Source: Dipetalonema caudispina
Taxonomy: Eukaryota > Nematoda > Chromadorea > Rhabditida > Onchocercidae
Assembly: GCA_013365325.1 (NCBI GenBank)
Contig: JABVXV010000016.1
Coordinates: forward strand, 434,001-498,000
Direction of reading: 5' to 3'
Length of the DNA stretch: 64,000 nt
Both the position numbers and the translations under genes were made by a program. Below are positions 1 to 14,700 of the stretch, piece after piece; the first letter of the stretch is position 1, and each line of letters begins with the position of its first letter. The notes below the pieces were generated by a model that had not been told where the DNA came from, made no database searches, and saw nothing but the letters and a program-made list of their open reading frames with translations.

Positions 1-3000
1 TGCAGGAAAATGACCTTATGAAAAATCGGACTATAATAGATATTACAAACATAGAATAATCAAAGTTGATAATTTACTTTGTTTGTAATTCCATCTCTTT
101 CGTTTTTTAAATCTTCAACATTATTTTCCATTTCTTCATTTTTCCGCAAAACCTCCAATTCTTTTTCTTGCTCTAATATTTCATCTTGCAAATGATCAAG
201 CCTGAACAGTTCATTCTCGTTGTAAATCTATGACACGTCATTCAAGATAATGATTACCGCATGGTCAAAAATATTTCAAAGTGCTGACCAACACTTCAGA
301 TTTTCTAATAACTTCTATGCAGCTAAGGCAGGGAGTATCTCAGGAACTAATAACGTTAGTTGATAAATATAACTGGTACTGCAATTATTTACTTCTGGGA
401 TGAATTAGCTGCTTCCATTAAGTTACACTTTACTGAAGCAATATCTTCTTCCAGTCGTTTACATTCCTCATTTTTCATTTCTATTTTTGCTGCAATTTGA
501 GCTAAAATTCCCGAAGTGCTATCAATTTCCTTCTGACAATGTGTTTGCTTTTCTTCCATTTCATTCTGCAATAAAAAAAATGGCTTAAAGCAAAATTGAT
601 GTAAACAATAAGACGAAAAATAGCGTAGGCAAAATTAATGCAAACAGTAAAACAAAAAAAACAAAAAAGTATGCGAAAATTGTGAAAAGACTAGCTTTTA
701 AATATAAATATTGCTAGATAAAAAGTTTACCATAAAATTATTGATATCCTCCTTCTGCTTTTCAACCAAGTGATACAACTGCTTTAGAGCTTCCGTTTGT
801 TCATCTGAAGACAACACAATTTCTTCTAAACACCGCAGAAAACAGCTGAAGACTCGGGTAGGATCCAATCATTGATCAAAAATTCTTACTTCTTAAATTG
901 AATCGTGAGCAGTACGTTTTCAAACACTGTTCCCTTTCCTTAATCATTCCGTCACGCATCTACAATGATGAAAATAAGAAAGAACAATGCAAACGGTATT
1001 TGAACAAGAATCTACACTTTTCAACCCACTAAATATAACGTTTTATACACGACTTTTTCATCCAAATATCATTGCAAGAAAATGTACCATTTGAACACTT
1101 TTCAGCTGTACAATTATTTTGTCGATCTCATTTTTCTTTGCCACATACGCTTTAATTTCCGCATCAAGTTCATCAATCTCAGTATTAATACGCTTACGAT
1201 TTCGTTCCATGTCTTCAAACTCATCAGAATGAGTAATCTGCAACGAAAGCATTATTACATTGACAATGTTAGGACTACAAAATCCATATGATAGATAGAT
1301 GCTTTCGAAACTATTGTTTGACGAAAATTAAAGGTTCAAACAATGGTTCTGTTATTCCGCATATGTTAGTCCATTCAATCGAAACTAACATTGATTAATG
1401 AATGTCACCTAAAAATTTTTAAAGATAAGTTTGAACTTGAACTCTAATGAAATAGTTAACGCGCATACACTCGTAAATTTGCCTGGAATTCAAAGAAAAT
1501 GAAAGCAAACATTAATCACATACCGACTCAATTTCACGTCTTAAATTTTCGATTCCTCCTTCATAATCCAATGCAGTGCAGCATTCGATTTGATCGACAA
1601 GTACTTGCTTTTCTGCTTCCATCATATCTTAATTAGGATTTCAGTAAAGTCAAATGATAACAAAGTCCAGAGAAGAAAGAAGTTTAATGAATTTACCATG
1701 CTTCTTCTTTAACATTTCTGCTTGATCAAGTTCTGCAACTTTCAAATTTCTCTTGGCAGTATCTTCCTTGAGTACCGTTTGTTTTAGCAAAATTTCTTTC
1801 TCATTTTCTGCTACTTGTTCTTTCAGATTGATATATTCGTTATGCAGCTATAATGGAGTAAGCGTAACAATGAGTATTCGATAACTGAGAGAAAAATTAC
1901 ACGAGATTTTATGAAAAAGCAGTAATGTTGAGAAAAAAAAAAGATAAAAACTGAAAAATAAATACAAACTTCGATCTTTTCTTCTTGCTGTCTGATAAGA
2001 AGTGGTAGCCTACCTTCAGCGATCCTCAGTTCTTGTTGCTGCAAAAATCTTTTTTCAACAGAGTAAGCTGAATTTAACAGTAAAAACCTGATAGAATAAA
2101 AACGTGAGAAAAAGAAACATTTTCTTTCAATTCCTTCCTCAGGACTTCAATTGCTTTCACATATCCAGTCACTTGGAAAATCTCGTCAAAGCGTTCTTTC
2201 AGTTTTTTAGGCTCATCAAGCGGCCTGAAATAACAAAAGAAAAAAGTTAAACAGAACAACAATGAGAAATTACAGATGAAAAGCTCATCAGAGTACTTAT
2301 GGAAGATGCAACATCAATAACAAATAGAAGTGAAGCTTTAAACGAACCACGACGACTCTTCCTGGTGACAGAAAACCACATATTCTAAAATTGCTGCGGG
2401 TAAGCCAAGAAGGTTTAAAATCTATAACAATTTTTAATAAAGAATGGTTGGAACTGCAAAATGTGAAGCAATAACTACAGAACTCCGAATCAAAACAGCA
2501 GATGCAATACTGCAATTAAAATCAAAACTAAAACCTCTTTCCTACAGTCAACTACTTTTGACGATAAGCTTTTCCATTCACCGGGCTCTTTCTCGATTGC
2601 AATTGTGCTCTCTTCTGATTTATTTGTTATTTTACCCTGCAAATTAAAATTCCACTCATCGAAAAGATCAAAACATGCATAAAATAAACTTTTAATGTTA
2701 AATGTTTCACCTTAGCACCCTTGGACTGCATTATACGACGGGTCACAACACACGATCTCCCTCTGATATCTCTAAATTTGAGCTTCACTGCTGCATCAAC
2801 TCGAGATCTATCAGCTAGCTGCAAATTAATATTTATGATCAATTGCCAACTCTTTTCCTGAAGAAATTTTGTGGAAAAACGCAGGTGATCAGAAATTTAG
2901 ACTTTCACTATTTTCATTGTTTACCACAACACAATAAATCTAAAGTCAAATAGCATCTTAAACTGTATCACTGCTCACCTAAAAACTAATCTGATTCTAA

Positions 3001-3311
3001 GAACTCGGGTATCAAATATAAGAATAACATGAAATTAAAATAAGAAAAAGAAAAAAAAGGATAAAATGAGAAAAAACAACAAAATGACGTGGCGAACCTA
3101 CTCGCATATCGTGGATAAATGTTTGGAAACTTCCTTTCGGCAATTCACCAGTTGTGACATATTTAAGTGCTTCAATGATTGTTGTCTTTCCAGCACCATT
3201 CGGCCCACAAATAATAGTTAGCGGTGAGAGGAATTCGATAACATTGGCATTCTGAGGTCCTACTCCAACACTACGGATACCCTGTAGTTCCACTGTATCC
3301 AGCAATGACAT
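1..3311 (-). CDS. rad-50: DNA double-strand break repair protein RAD50, N-terminal part (gene runs off left edge)
   Basis: RAD50 is the SMC-like ATPase of the MRE11-RAD50 complex, which tethers and processes broken DNA ends in the nucleus. Thirteen exons join in phase: 3311-3102, 2818-2711, 2636-2535, 2421-2348, 2224-2119, 2038-1970, 1847-1697, 1627-1524, 1237-1097, 959-890, 825-731, 565-393, 201-78, giving about 509 residues. Exon 1 carries the Walker A loop GPNGAGKT near residues 36-43; exons 2-5 give family blocks such as KLKFRDIRGRSCVVTRR, FCHQEESSWP and EPKKLKERFDEIF. From exon 6 on the protein is charged coiled coil, as expected before the zinc hook. The start is the ATG at 3311; an in-frame TTG three codons upstream is not a likely start. 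The acceptor of the exon starting at 1627 is an unusual AAG. The zinc hook and the C-terminal Walker B half are outside the window. Identification is very secure; the four smallest exon borders are less so. Confidence 0.95.
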
Positions 3312-3555
3312 CCTCTCCAATACCTTAATTTTTCAATTAAAATATCTATAAAATTCAAATAAGGCATGAAAGCATTACAAATTTTTACCGAATTTCTAAT
3401 GTAATTATGCATTTATCACGCTGTAGTGGCTAACCTAAGTAAGCTTATAGGGAATTGCATGTCACGGAAAATATTCTTTCTACTTCACCTCTTTTTTAAA
3501 TGTAGCAATACTGGACCTAACAATTACTCTACGTAGGATATTCGAATGAGATTGC

Positions 3556-3813
3556 ATGAACTCGCAAAACACGGACTTAATCCCACGTACTCATCCCAAT
3601 ACGCATCTAGTAGTTTCATTGAACAATCTGATAGCCGTGAAATACCTCTCATTCGTCTACACGTGCGTGTATATCTGTATGCGACAAACAGACGAGAGTA
3701 CTGTAATCCCGGTGGAGTACTGTAGCCGGGATTATTACTGTTGGGGAGTTTTCGCGAGGTCACATATGGCGGTATTGTCTCACTTGATAAATTTACCAGT
3801 AACTTGTAATTAA
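3556..3813 (+). other. Unassigned 85-codon ATG open reading frame in a GC-richer block
   Basis: An ATG-initiated frame of 85 codons ends in TAA. It lies head-to-head with rad-50, about 245 bp upstream of its ATG. The block is visibly richer in G+C and CpG than its surroundings, and the opposite strand is also open for about 100 codons, so composition rather than selection may explain it. The translation has several Cys and Tyr, no clear signal peptide and no family I recognise. It could be a small orphan gene, a 5' exon of an unseen gene, or promoter DNA. Confidence 0.2.
3704..3734. repeat. Perfect 9-bp inverted repeat with 13-nt loop
   Basis: The arms taatcccgg (3704-3712) and ccgggatta (3726-3734) are exact reverse complements. 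The decamer gagtactgta occurs twice, at 3695-3704 and 3715-3724, so direct and inverted repeats are interleaved. It sits about 400 bp upstream of the rad-50 ATG inside the GC-richer block. Confidence 0.7.
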
Positions 3814-5627
3814 AGACGAGGAGCATTGCTGGGAGACAGATCTGATTCGCGGTGTTTTAATCAATATATTCAACAGCTTATTCAAGAAAACTGCGTTTTT
3901 ACTTCTTTACGGATTCCGCCTCATTTTTCATCAAATGTTCAATGAGTAAACGATCACACTTAGGCGGAAATGTCGCATGTTATCCATAGAAGCTCATCAA
4001 ATATTCTTGTCAAGAAACTTTACATTGTTTGTGGATGAACTGTTCAAGATTAGTAATAAAAAGAGCAGTGGAATGGCTCATTCGAAATGCTTCTATTACA
4101 ATAAAATTTAAAATGGAAATAGAATGAATTCGTTTGCAACTTCCAACAAATGACTTTTACTGTTTTCAGTTCCCATGTGATACAGGATCTTTTGGAATAT
4201 TGATATATCAGTTGTGATATTCATTTCATTCTCAGGTTTCATCTCAAATGACCTTAGAATCAGGACCCAACTGTAAAGAATGACTGATTTGGAACCTTTC
4301 AAATAGCTTAAAAACGATACGTTACTGGTAGATAAATAAATTTAAACTTTTCTTTGAGATTTAAAATAATTCGTTCTTTTTTTTCGAAATTTGCAAATCA
4401 TAATGGTAACGTGAAATGAAAGAGAAATAATAATATCATGTTGTATAAATACCACGATACTATATAGGATAACGACATGTATGATCAATCAGTCTAGCCG
4501 TGAATTAATCGATGCTAAATCAAAGAGATATTTATCGATGACGTAACGATTGAAAAAAAGTTGCAAAAAAATGATGGCACGAGAAAATATGACTATTTCA
4601 ATATCAACATTAATATCATTAATAGTTAAAGATTCAGTCGGATACTTCAAGTAGAGAAAACCGCTTTCATAGCAAGTTCAACTATGAATCTCAAGTAAGA
4701 AAAATAAAAAAAGTTCAGAGAAATGGGAGAAGTTTGTTTCTATTGAGAGAGAATTGTAGAATGGAGGAATTCGAAAGGAAATTCTGTCCATAAAAACGGA
4801 CTTTATTGAAATAGCATTACTTTAGTGTGCACCTTCGAAATTATTCACGCCATTTAATTGAAAAGATAGGAAAAAGTAGAAAATGTTCTACCATAGAAAT
4901 GGTAGTAGACAAATAGACTCGTCCCGTTAAATACTTTGAAAAGATATGAGAAGGAAAGGTAATCATGATACTTAGTATTCTGATTGATTTACGTCTTAAC
5001 ATCTGTCCAACCATTTTCACTCCTCATACTCATATCAACATATTATTCCATGCTCTCATTTAAATCATCAACCGTCCCCTTATATTTATTCATTCTTTCC
5101 TCTCTCTTTGCTTTACAACAAAAAACTGCATTATTTTTGTTAAAAAATAGGCTTTCGGCATCAAAACTAGTGCTAATTAAGCTCCGGAAAATCTCCAATT
5201 CTTAGAAAACGTTTTAGCGCCCTCTTAACTTGTCGTTGTCAAACGAAGACTATTGACAGACGACATCAAATGCATCACGGAATACGGTCATACAGATCAC
5301 ACATTTGCGACAATGCCTCCCGTCAAACTGAAGATATCCAACAGTTCCAAACAAGCCAAAAGAAAGTAATGTCACTGAAAACATTTCATGTGACCAGTGC
5401 CATACCCGATCGTTTTTAAAATTTGGTAGATTAAAAACTTTTAAATTTCATTCAAAATTCGACAATCCCCAAACTGCTCACGAAAAGAAGTGTAGGTCAA
5501 CATACATCTAGTCGGATAAGCCGAACAAATTATCGACTTCAGGCATTGCAAAACACATTTAATGACATTAAGTTTTTCTGGAAAATAAAGGAAGTACGAA
5601 ATATATCATTCAGTGGCATATCTCCTC

Positions 5628-5633
5628 TTTATT
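5628..5633 (-). terminator. Candidate polyadenylation signal of max-1
   Basis: AATAAA on the minus strand, about 115 nt past the max-1 stop codon. This is the standard hexamer, but its use is inferred from position only. Confidence 0.4.
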
Positions 5634-5746
5634 AACACTTAGTTAAAATATGGGCACTTCTCTTGCAAATAATAACAATGAGCAGATAAAAAGGTCACGA
5701 AGAACACTGTAAAATTATGCATCATTATTCATAACTGTATACATAG

Positions 5747-8700
5747 TTAAGAGTTTCGTATCGAAAGTTTCCAAATTAATTTCTGGCACCGGATATATTC
5801 CGCCAAATGACAAGTGAGCTGAAAAAATTGACATCGCTCTAATTTCACTATTATCAAATTTATTCTTGAAGAACCAAAAAGTCTTACCGTTTTAAGCTTT
5901 CGTAGCACAAAACTTCAGCCTAAAAAGGCGAACAAATAGCTTTCGCACTCGTTTGAAAACTCATAAATTAAAGCTTATGCTAAAAAATCAGAAAAACAAT
6001 AATGACCTGGTCAATATTTCTTGTAGGCATTGAAAAAGTCAATCTTTCTCGAGCCGTTTCTTCAGGATGGGCTTGAGGCGGGAGTACTCTCTCAATAGTG
6101 AGCATAAAATCATTGTGATAACCACCGAATGAGACTAGTCGATGGTAAGGAATACTTCTTATGAGATCCTGTAAGTTTTACAAGTACCTTGCAAACTATT
6201 TCAAGTATGAATATTGCATTCGCATATAATGATCAAAGTAAATGTAGCCAGTGTTTCTCGAACAAACTTTTTCGGGGATAAATTTTAAGTACTGATATAT
6301 TCTAATACGACAAATATAAAACTGCCGTTCTGGCAAAATCTTTTCTGGTGCTAAGTGTCTCGATTTATAAAAATCGCTGTATACAAATATATTCTGCACA
6401 TTATAATACTAATTTATACATTTGCATTTCAGCAACAACTATACAAAACTAAGTACTAACAAGCTGACGAAAAGTGAGCAAATGGACTCCTTGATCATTG
6501 AGGGCAATGAACAATCTTTCGTCGTTACGCATCTTCATTCGTGCTTCCGTAATGAATGATCCGAAAAATCGCCACTTCCGCAAAACGACTAATATCATGC
6601 GAATGCAATCCACTGTCGAAGTATCACGCAACTGCGACCAGTTCGTTTCAAGATTTAATCTGAAATCTACGTTTGCAAAAACCGAATGAGAATATTATTT
6701 AAACTTTTATTCTAATCCAAACTGATACTAAAAATCGAAAAATAATTTTTGAAATCGAACATAAAACAGCCAAAATAAGCTGGAAATCTAATTTAATTTA
6801 ACCTTAACAATCTTTCACAACCAACATCGAGCAGCTTTGAAGGATAATAAGAAGTTATAATTTCACGGAACTGTTCATCGGATACCGTTCCCATGTCTCC
6901 AAACTTAAGCTGAAATGTATATCGCCATCAGAAACATAACGCCTCAGAAGTAAGCATAACTATATTATCACATATCTGCACAAGAATATGAAATTAACTT
7001 ACTTGTGCATAAACAGCTGCTAGTTCCTCCGCTAATTCACTGCTCAACGGAACTCTTCCAGCAACAATTTCACTAGCCATTCGATGAACCAAAAATGTGC
7101 GTTCTGTCGGTGTTTCCGAAGAGATCAGATGACTCCAGTATTGCCTCTGTCGAATAGATAACTTTATCCGAGCAACATCTTCAGTGACTCGTCCACACTT
7201 ATTATCCATCAATTCACGTTCCCAACGTGATATACAGTCACACAACTGAAAAATAATTCAGTTTCTCAGAAATTTTGTTAGGTTCTCAGTTCTTTGAGAA
7301 AACTTGGTAAAAAATTTCAAGAAAATCGAAAAGTAACGATTATAAAATCATAAGATCCAAATTTACCTTCTGTTTGCCTTTTAGAAGAAGATAAGAATTC
7401 CGTTCCAGCGGATCCTCCACGTACAAAGCGTAACCACTCAAAAGCGCTGGTCGTAAACCACATTTCACACATAAAGTTGATAAACAATCGCCAATAAGTG
7501 TGGAACCATCAAAATCGATAACCTTGAAAGCTTTTTTGGTTAACAATATCTTTGAATGATATAAATAAAGGACAAACTCGTTTCTTCAAAAGTAAAAGGA
7601 TACTATGTAACACAGACATTCAGTACGAAAAAACCTAGTGCATTCACAATTAGCGCAAATTGATAAGTAAAATCTGTTTTCTTTTTTTTTTTTGTCGCCT
7701 ACCTGATATTCATTAGTCGGTAGCAATACTGGGATGCTATGTGGCATATTAGTTGAAGTTGGATCTCTGGTTAATATGGAGATTGCCTCAAGTTTACTTG
7801 GTCCTTCTGTTCGTCCATGTGCTTTCAGACAACGATTGAAAGCACGCAAACAATATAATGCAAAATTACCTTCATCGCATCTTAAAAAATGATTGAAAAA
7901 TTTAGTACCATTAGAGCATAATGTTTCAGAAAAATTTGAATTGCTACAAATATAAATTATGAATTAATTTCAGCTTTAGTTAAAAATTTAGCAACAGGTA
8001 AAACTACCTGCAAGAATGAAAAGGTGAACAGAAGACGGATGGGACATACTTTAAAATAGAAATATAAAGACGAAACCTTTTTCCACTCCATCTTTCAATA
8101 TGTCGACGAAGTAACCACAAAAGAGAATATTGCCGGGGTGTAAATAACGGTGTTGTTAAAGCCATTAATTTCCAAGCCTGAAAGTTACTGAAGTCTCCAT
8201 TAAATTGAGGTTATAGTCATTACTGTTAAGAATATCTACCAGACCACAACGAACATTTCCAATTTAAGCGAAGAATGGCAATTTGAAATGAGCAGTATGA
8301 AACAAATTATGTACGAAATAAATTTTTTTTGAACGACAATATTAAAGTTCTGTTTAGCCAAATTTGTATGTTAACAAAACCAAATAATTTTGTAATTTTG
8401 ATCTAAAAAAATCAGTACAACACGAAGGAAGCAATATCTACCTGAATTCCATATGACATTGAACCAGATGTAAGCTTTATCAAGTTAGCATAAAGCTCAT
8501 TTTTGAGCAAATCACTCGACATCGCTGTGGTAAGAATATTCTGCGCGAGATCAATGTGGTACTGCACCCCTGTTGGTCTCATCAATACCGAAGTAAACAT
8601 AAAACATGCTCGACCAAGTTCCAATGCTTTTTTTTTGAGCGTTTCATCTAATATTGTTGTTAACGTTTCCTTTGGTTTTTCTTCACATGCCGTCAAAAGC

Positions 8701-11700
8701 ACTTCATTCCACAATAAATCTTCTGCTAGGGAAAAATACAAGAAGATGAAAGTTGCAATATTATCCTTTCCAATAGAAGTAAAACCTATTAACATATACT
8801 CAAATTCCTTTCCTGACTCCAGCTTAGAAACCTGTGATGTTTTGTGAAATAACAAAAAAAATGGGAAAAAACTAAAATTTCACATTCTCATGTGAAAAAT
8901 AATTAGAAATAATAAAAAATGAGATTCATTCATTCACAGATAAATTTGGAATTTCCGACTAATTAGAGGAGGAAAAACAAACAAAATGCTTTATCAGTTA
9001 CAAGCGCACCAAAAAAAGGCTTTTATCGAAATTTTCATTTAGAAAAGAATCTCACATAACTTGGTTATTCCGAAAAATGATTACGAAATAAAAAATGTTC
9101 CAATCATGTAGATTAGGAAACAAAAAATTTTTCAGCGAAAAAGATTTTTACCGTCATCAACATTTTGCGTCATCATCCTTTGTATGAGTACCTCAAAAGC
9201 GGTTCCGCTGAATGTCGCATCATTAGCGGCCCTTTTCAAAAAATAGATCCATTTATCCTTTTCTTCAGCACTTCGCAAAACGATGTAAACAGGGTCTACA
9301 TTTGCAATCTAAATCCGCAACTAGTGGGTGCAGAAATGGTATACAGCAAGTAATCATGTATTAACTCCAAAAATCTCACAAATTATTTCAAAGGGAACCA
9401 AAAAGAATCCGAAAATGTTGATAGTAATAAGAAAGACCTCGATCGAGATAGTGTGATCGAACTCTTTCGTATGATTTTCATTTTGTTCATCAGAACTTCC
9501 ACTTGATTCATCAGTAGCAGTTTTTACTTTCTCGCAAATATGTGCACCTCGCAAATACATGTGGGAACATGGAACCTGAAAATGAATAAGCCATACTAAC
9601 ATTCTTTAGCAAAAACAGCCAAGTACGCATAATTTGCGACAAACTAATCAAAGAACAAACAAAAAACTTGAAACAAATGACAGCACAGAATACTAACCCG
9701 ATCATCAGAACTCTTGAAAAACAGCAATTTATTATCTACTATGGATGCGAAAAAACGTCTTGCACTACCACACTTTGCCTGGAATTTATTATAGTGATTT
9801 TTTCAGCCATTAAAACACAGAAAAACACCTCTGCATTCATTTCATAAAAAAATGTTAGCCACTTCGTTAACGAAAATGATGCCATTAATCCTATTCAAGA
9901 AATTAATTACTCGGTAAAGTTATTTATTATTAAAAGTGAATCATCATAAGATATCAAAGTATTGCATAACCTTTATGACATAGCCATTAATGTCAGAATT
10001 AAGCCCCGTGGCACGCTGACTAACTTCAGAAATAGTGGCAGTACGTAAACTACGCGTTAAAATAGCAATCCATTCGTCAGTAGCACGATCTGATTCAGCT
10101 GCATAACAGTATTCACAATTTGCTGTTGTTATCTATAAAAGTGAATACAGGATGGTTTTTATCCCATCTCTTTTTCAAAATTTAGATTCGTTTATTCTGT
10201 TCCACTTACTTTCATTTTAGTGGAAGAAAATAACAGAAAGCAGTTGAGAAATGAAACTTTAATAAAAAGAACCTGTAAACCATAACCCATTTTATTGACC
10301 AGTTTTGTTACGGAACGTATATCGGACACTGCAATTCTAATCAGTGGTTCCTCGCCTTTTAAATGATTTTTCTGAAAAACTGATTTCATCATGAAAATCC
10401 GGATGTTAGGAAATAACGAATAAAAGTTAAGTATAAGTTTATTTAGATCTTTATTAATTTGATTTAAATTCAACGAAAGGCTACTTTTCTGATGTGATAG
10501 AAATTTTTCCGAATTGAATTTTTGGAAAGACCGAAATAAAACCTGAAACAAAAACAGAACTGAATGATATTCGCGGCAATTAACTAACCTGCGTTCTATA
10601 CAAAGTAAGGAAGCCGTTCCTGAACACAAAATAACGCCTTTTCAACGACTTGAGTCTGCTATCAGTCATCTGTATCAGATAACCACATTTTTCTAGCTAA
10701 AACAACAGCTAATTAATCAAAAAGATTCAAAAAACAAGAATTTTATCTGGAAAATTGTCTGTTTACAAATAATAAACAAGGACCAAGTAACCTACTGGTT
10801 CAGCAGAATTGATCAGAGTTGCTCTAATATCTTGACTTGCATCTGGTGGTATCGCATAATCCCCTTCCTTGATACTCGTGAAATCGATGCGGCTTTTATG
10901 CTGATTTGATGACCTTGAGCTCTCACCGGAACCACGCGAAGGAGAGGAGCACAAGTCACTTGTCTACAAGACATTCGCTTAAATTTCAGTAACATGGAAA
11001 CTAAAAAATTGTATCCATTAAGTAGATGCAAATTACTTGGAAAAAGAGGTACTTACATTATCGCTCATATTTCTATTCAAAGTACCACTGCATTGAGCCA
11101 ACTGATCTTCATTTATCACTGTACTAAGACAGCGTTCTGCTATTTGATATAATTTAGTCTCCTGCAAAATATTTGAATATATACATTAAACTCTACTTCT
11201 CACAAGATTATTAGGATTGCTAAGGTGTTTTAAAATCTGTGTCTCAGACTAAAAAGCCAAAACTTACCCACTGACTTGGTGGCTTGTGCAATGGTAAGGC
11301 GGGAGGATGCTGCGTCATTGTACCGTAAGTATCTGATCCTAACAGAAAAAGTTCGTTCAGATTCACATAATCGGCAACATCTCTAAAAATTTTCAAATAA
11401 AAAAAAAAAAAAAAAAAACAACTGCTGACAAAAAATTCATCTCTCAAGCATAAAATGATCGGTTAAAATCTTACAGAGCTCTTTTTGTTCTGCTTGACGT
11501 AATATTTTCGTTGTGGTTAGTTATTGAAATCAAAAAGGCCAATGCAACGACAATGCAGTCACTAAGTGGATTAAACGAAACAGTTTAACTTATGAACTCT
11601 TTTCCAAGAGTGCAATAGATGCAGCTTGGGACAATTAGAAGATTTGCTAATAGACTTCTTATTTTTGAACTGTGACTGGTAAACTTTTTAGAAATACCAA

Positions 11701-14700
11701 AACAAAAAAATTTTAAAGAATTTCATAGCACTCTTCATTTGCTTTTTTATGTTCATAAAAAATACCAAGGATAGAGAACACCAAGTTAAATGCTGAACAA
11801 AGTATTTCAAAATGCAGGGTGTTCTCAGCTCATCTCAAGGAACAAGTTCTCAGTATTTCAAGTAAGAGAGCTTTCAGTGATGTTAATTTATTATAAAAAG
11901 AAAAAAATCATCGATTTCCTCAAACCTGCCTGAATCATGAGTCATCCATTTCAGAAACATTCTTCGGATGCTATTTTTAAAACCAGAAAGTTATTAAACT
12001 GGGACCCAAAACTTTAAGCTGTAGCCAAAAATGTTACGAAAACTTGAATTCTCCTTTTTTACTTCTTTCATGTTTCTCCACGCCGCCTACTAATCGATTT
12101 TCTCCTTACCTTTTCTCACTAATGGTCACTTTTTCTAGCAGGCATGATATTTTATCTGCTCATTCATCAGTTGCTTTTCAAAAGTAACTCTCGTTATTGC
12201 ATACGATAGGGAATAATTTCGATCAGATATTGATAATTTTTTCATTATACTCGAAAAATAAATAGTCACAGAACAGTTGACAGAAATAATGGAAAGCGTA
12301 CTTTTCAGGAGACTCCGAATATTCAATTTCATCGAAAAATTCATCATCCTCCCTATAATCATTTTCTTCGTCATACGAATTCAAACTATCCCTTTCAATC
12401 TGAAACTTGAAATGGCGACAATTTTTATTCGGACACTAAATTGATTGTTGATCGAAATTGCGAAAAACTAAATGATCCTAATCATTTTATTCGAATTTCG
12501 TTTTGAAATTTACTCATTCTAATTAAAAGACAGTCAAAACGTTTAACAAGCAATATTTTGTGATAAAATTTGGAACAAACCTTGTTTAGTCCATTCCTTA
12601 CTTTATTTAAGAACATATTTAAGTTCAAGTGAGCTTTTAAGTAAGACTAACAAATAGAAAATTTAAACTTCGCAGTTACGTCCTATGTGCTGCTCCAAAA
12701 CATTGATATTTCACAAATAGCGGTGTTATTTCCAAAGAATCCAATTTGGTCAGTTATAATGAACATTTTTGAAATGGAAAAAGATATTCATGAAGTTTAG
12801 ATGGTATGGAAAGAGTATGCATGCCCGCGATCAGATTTAATTATGTGTCATTTCGACGTCAGCTGGTTATGCGAAATTTTACGATGTTTATCTATTCAGA
12901 AAGTGATTTCCAGAGGCCTTCAAAATATTTCATAAATGATAAAGGAACGAGCATCATGTCAAATTTGAGGACACCAATACACTAATAAATGGATGGAGCT
13001 CATTCTTATAAATTATAATAACAAACGAATTAGTATTAAACAACGAACAGTGAAAACTTTAAAAAAGTAGTATGAAAGGAAGTATTTCGAAAAAAGGGAA
13101 ATTGTGAAGCATGAAGATGATGGGTGAATGAGGAGATAGGAGAAGTACGAGGTATGAAGGGACAAACGATAAATTGAAAATGTGCAAACCACGAGCACCG
13201 ACATTTTATTTTGTCTGCCCACCTCTGAGCACATCATATACATCTCCAGAACTTAACACAGAGTAAGCGACGAAACAAAGGCTCCAACAGTACGAGAAAA
13301 AAAAACCTTAGCAACTTGTTACCAGACAAATAAATTTCCCCTCTTGACATAGCCACCTTAATACACAACTGCTTCTAACTTATACTGAGAAATTACTTAA
13401 ACGACCAGGATATAATACATCTCATCATTTATTGTAACTTAATTAAAGTGCTAGGAAAAAAAAATTATAGTGCTGGGTTATAAACATATTTCTTATCCAA
13501 TCTTATTTTAACACAACTGCAAAAAAATACCATCATTTAAATTATTTGGATTCATTCGGACAGATTCGATAATCTTGCCAAATTTAAATCTTCAAAACAT
13601 TAGCACTAATAAGCAAAAGTTTCATTTAATTACCAAATTTTTGAATATGATAAACAATTGAAAATTCTTTTATAGATTTCAAAACAAGAAAAGGAATTAA
13701 TCGCTAGAGCATTTAACTCTGCAATTCATTCAGATTTTATGCTGTGCTCAATTTTATGCTTAATCCTCTTGTTTTAAAGCTGCAACTAATTCTCAACACA
13801 GCAGCATTTAAAATGATGTACTTGAATTCATAAAATTTGATTTCATAAAATTCATAAAAAAGGAAGAAGTACAAAACAAATAAATATAAACGAAGTTATT
13901 TCAATATTCCTTAATACCAGATAGAACAAGAAATTTCCTTTCTTGTCGACAAATTGTCAACAATGCAAAAGCACTTTCAATTTTTAAAAAGCTTAACAGA
14001 AAACACTTCAAAGTCTTTGTTTGTAGTCACTTCTAGAATTATGCAAATTAGCACTTCTCCTGCATCTTTACAAATATTTCACTTCTCTTGCTGTACAGTT
14101 AAAAGTAAGTTGGATCAACGATAAACTAGAACGATTTTTGAAAAGCACAATCAGCCAACCTTTCTCTTAAACTTTTCAACAGCTCAAATATACAGATGAA
14201 AAAATTTAAACCAAATTGATCTCCTAAAATTTATGAAAACAAAATTCTAGAACTTACGGTAACCGGATCGGGTGGCCTTGAAGGCTTTGTTTTCCGTGGA
14301 GTTGGTATTGGTTTCAATTTCTCTTCGCGTGGTGAAGAATCGGTAGTTGATGATGTTTCATCGCTCTGCTTTTCTCCTCTTCCTTGGAATGTATGCGTAC
14401 GAACTGTAAATAAAACATTAAATCTTTCAGAGAAATGCATTCATATATTCCGCAGGTAAAGAAGAAATAAAAAAGCATAACAAGCTCGAAGCTTTGAAGC
14501 TAGAAATATGTGTAAGGCTTTTTTAATGGTAAATAATATAGTAATTCTTTTCTAAAATTCAATCTTTTACAGTACGAAATTTACGAGCATTTAGCTTCCT
14601 TTTTCTGTAAATTTAAAGACTAATTTAAAAATGGATTGAAGTGAAGTTTTTCCCTCTTGTTTTCGGTAAAAATTGAATTGAAATCAAATGAACTTTTCCT

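Larger units (their letters stand above)
3312..5746. other. Intergenic region between rad-50 start and max-1 end
   Basis: This holds the rad-50 promoter side and the max-1 3' flank. Two GC-richer blocks stand out from the AT-rich background: about 3540-3830, open on both strands and containing a perfect hairpin, and about 5214-5364, open in more than one frame. The rest (3830-5210) is AT-rich, with only chance-length frames. No recognisable gene or RNA was seen. Confidence 0.6.

Noticed and set aside
3312..3320. Longer rad-50 N-terminus starting three codons upstream
   Set aside because: The codon there is TTG, not ATG; the ATG at 3311 gives the expected start just before the conserved N-terminal strand.
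8800..8837. Possible extra max-1 exon reading VSKLESGKEFEYML
   Set aside because: It does not fit the phase-1 junction between the exons ending at 9152 and starting at 8725, which already join correctly without it.
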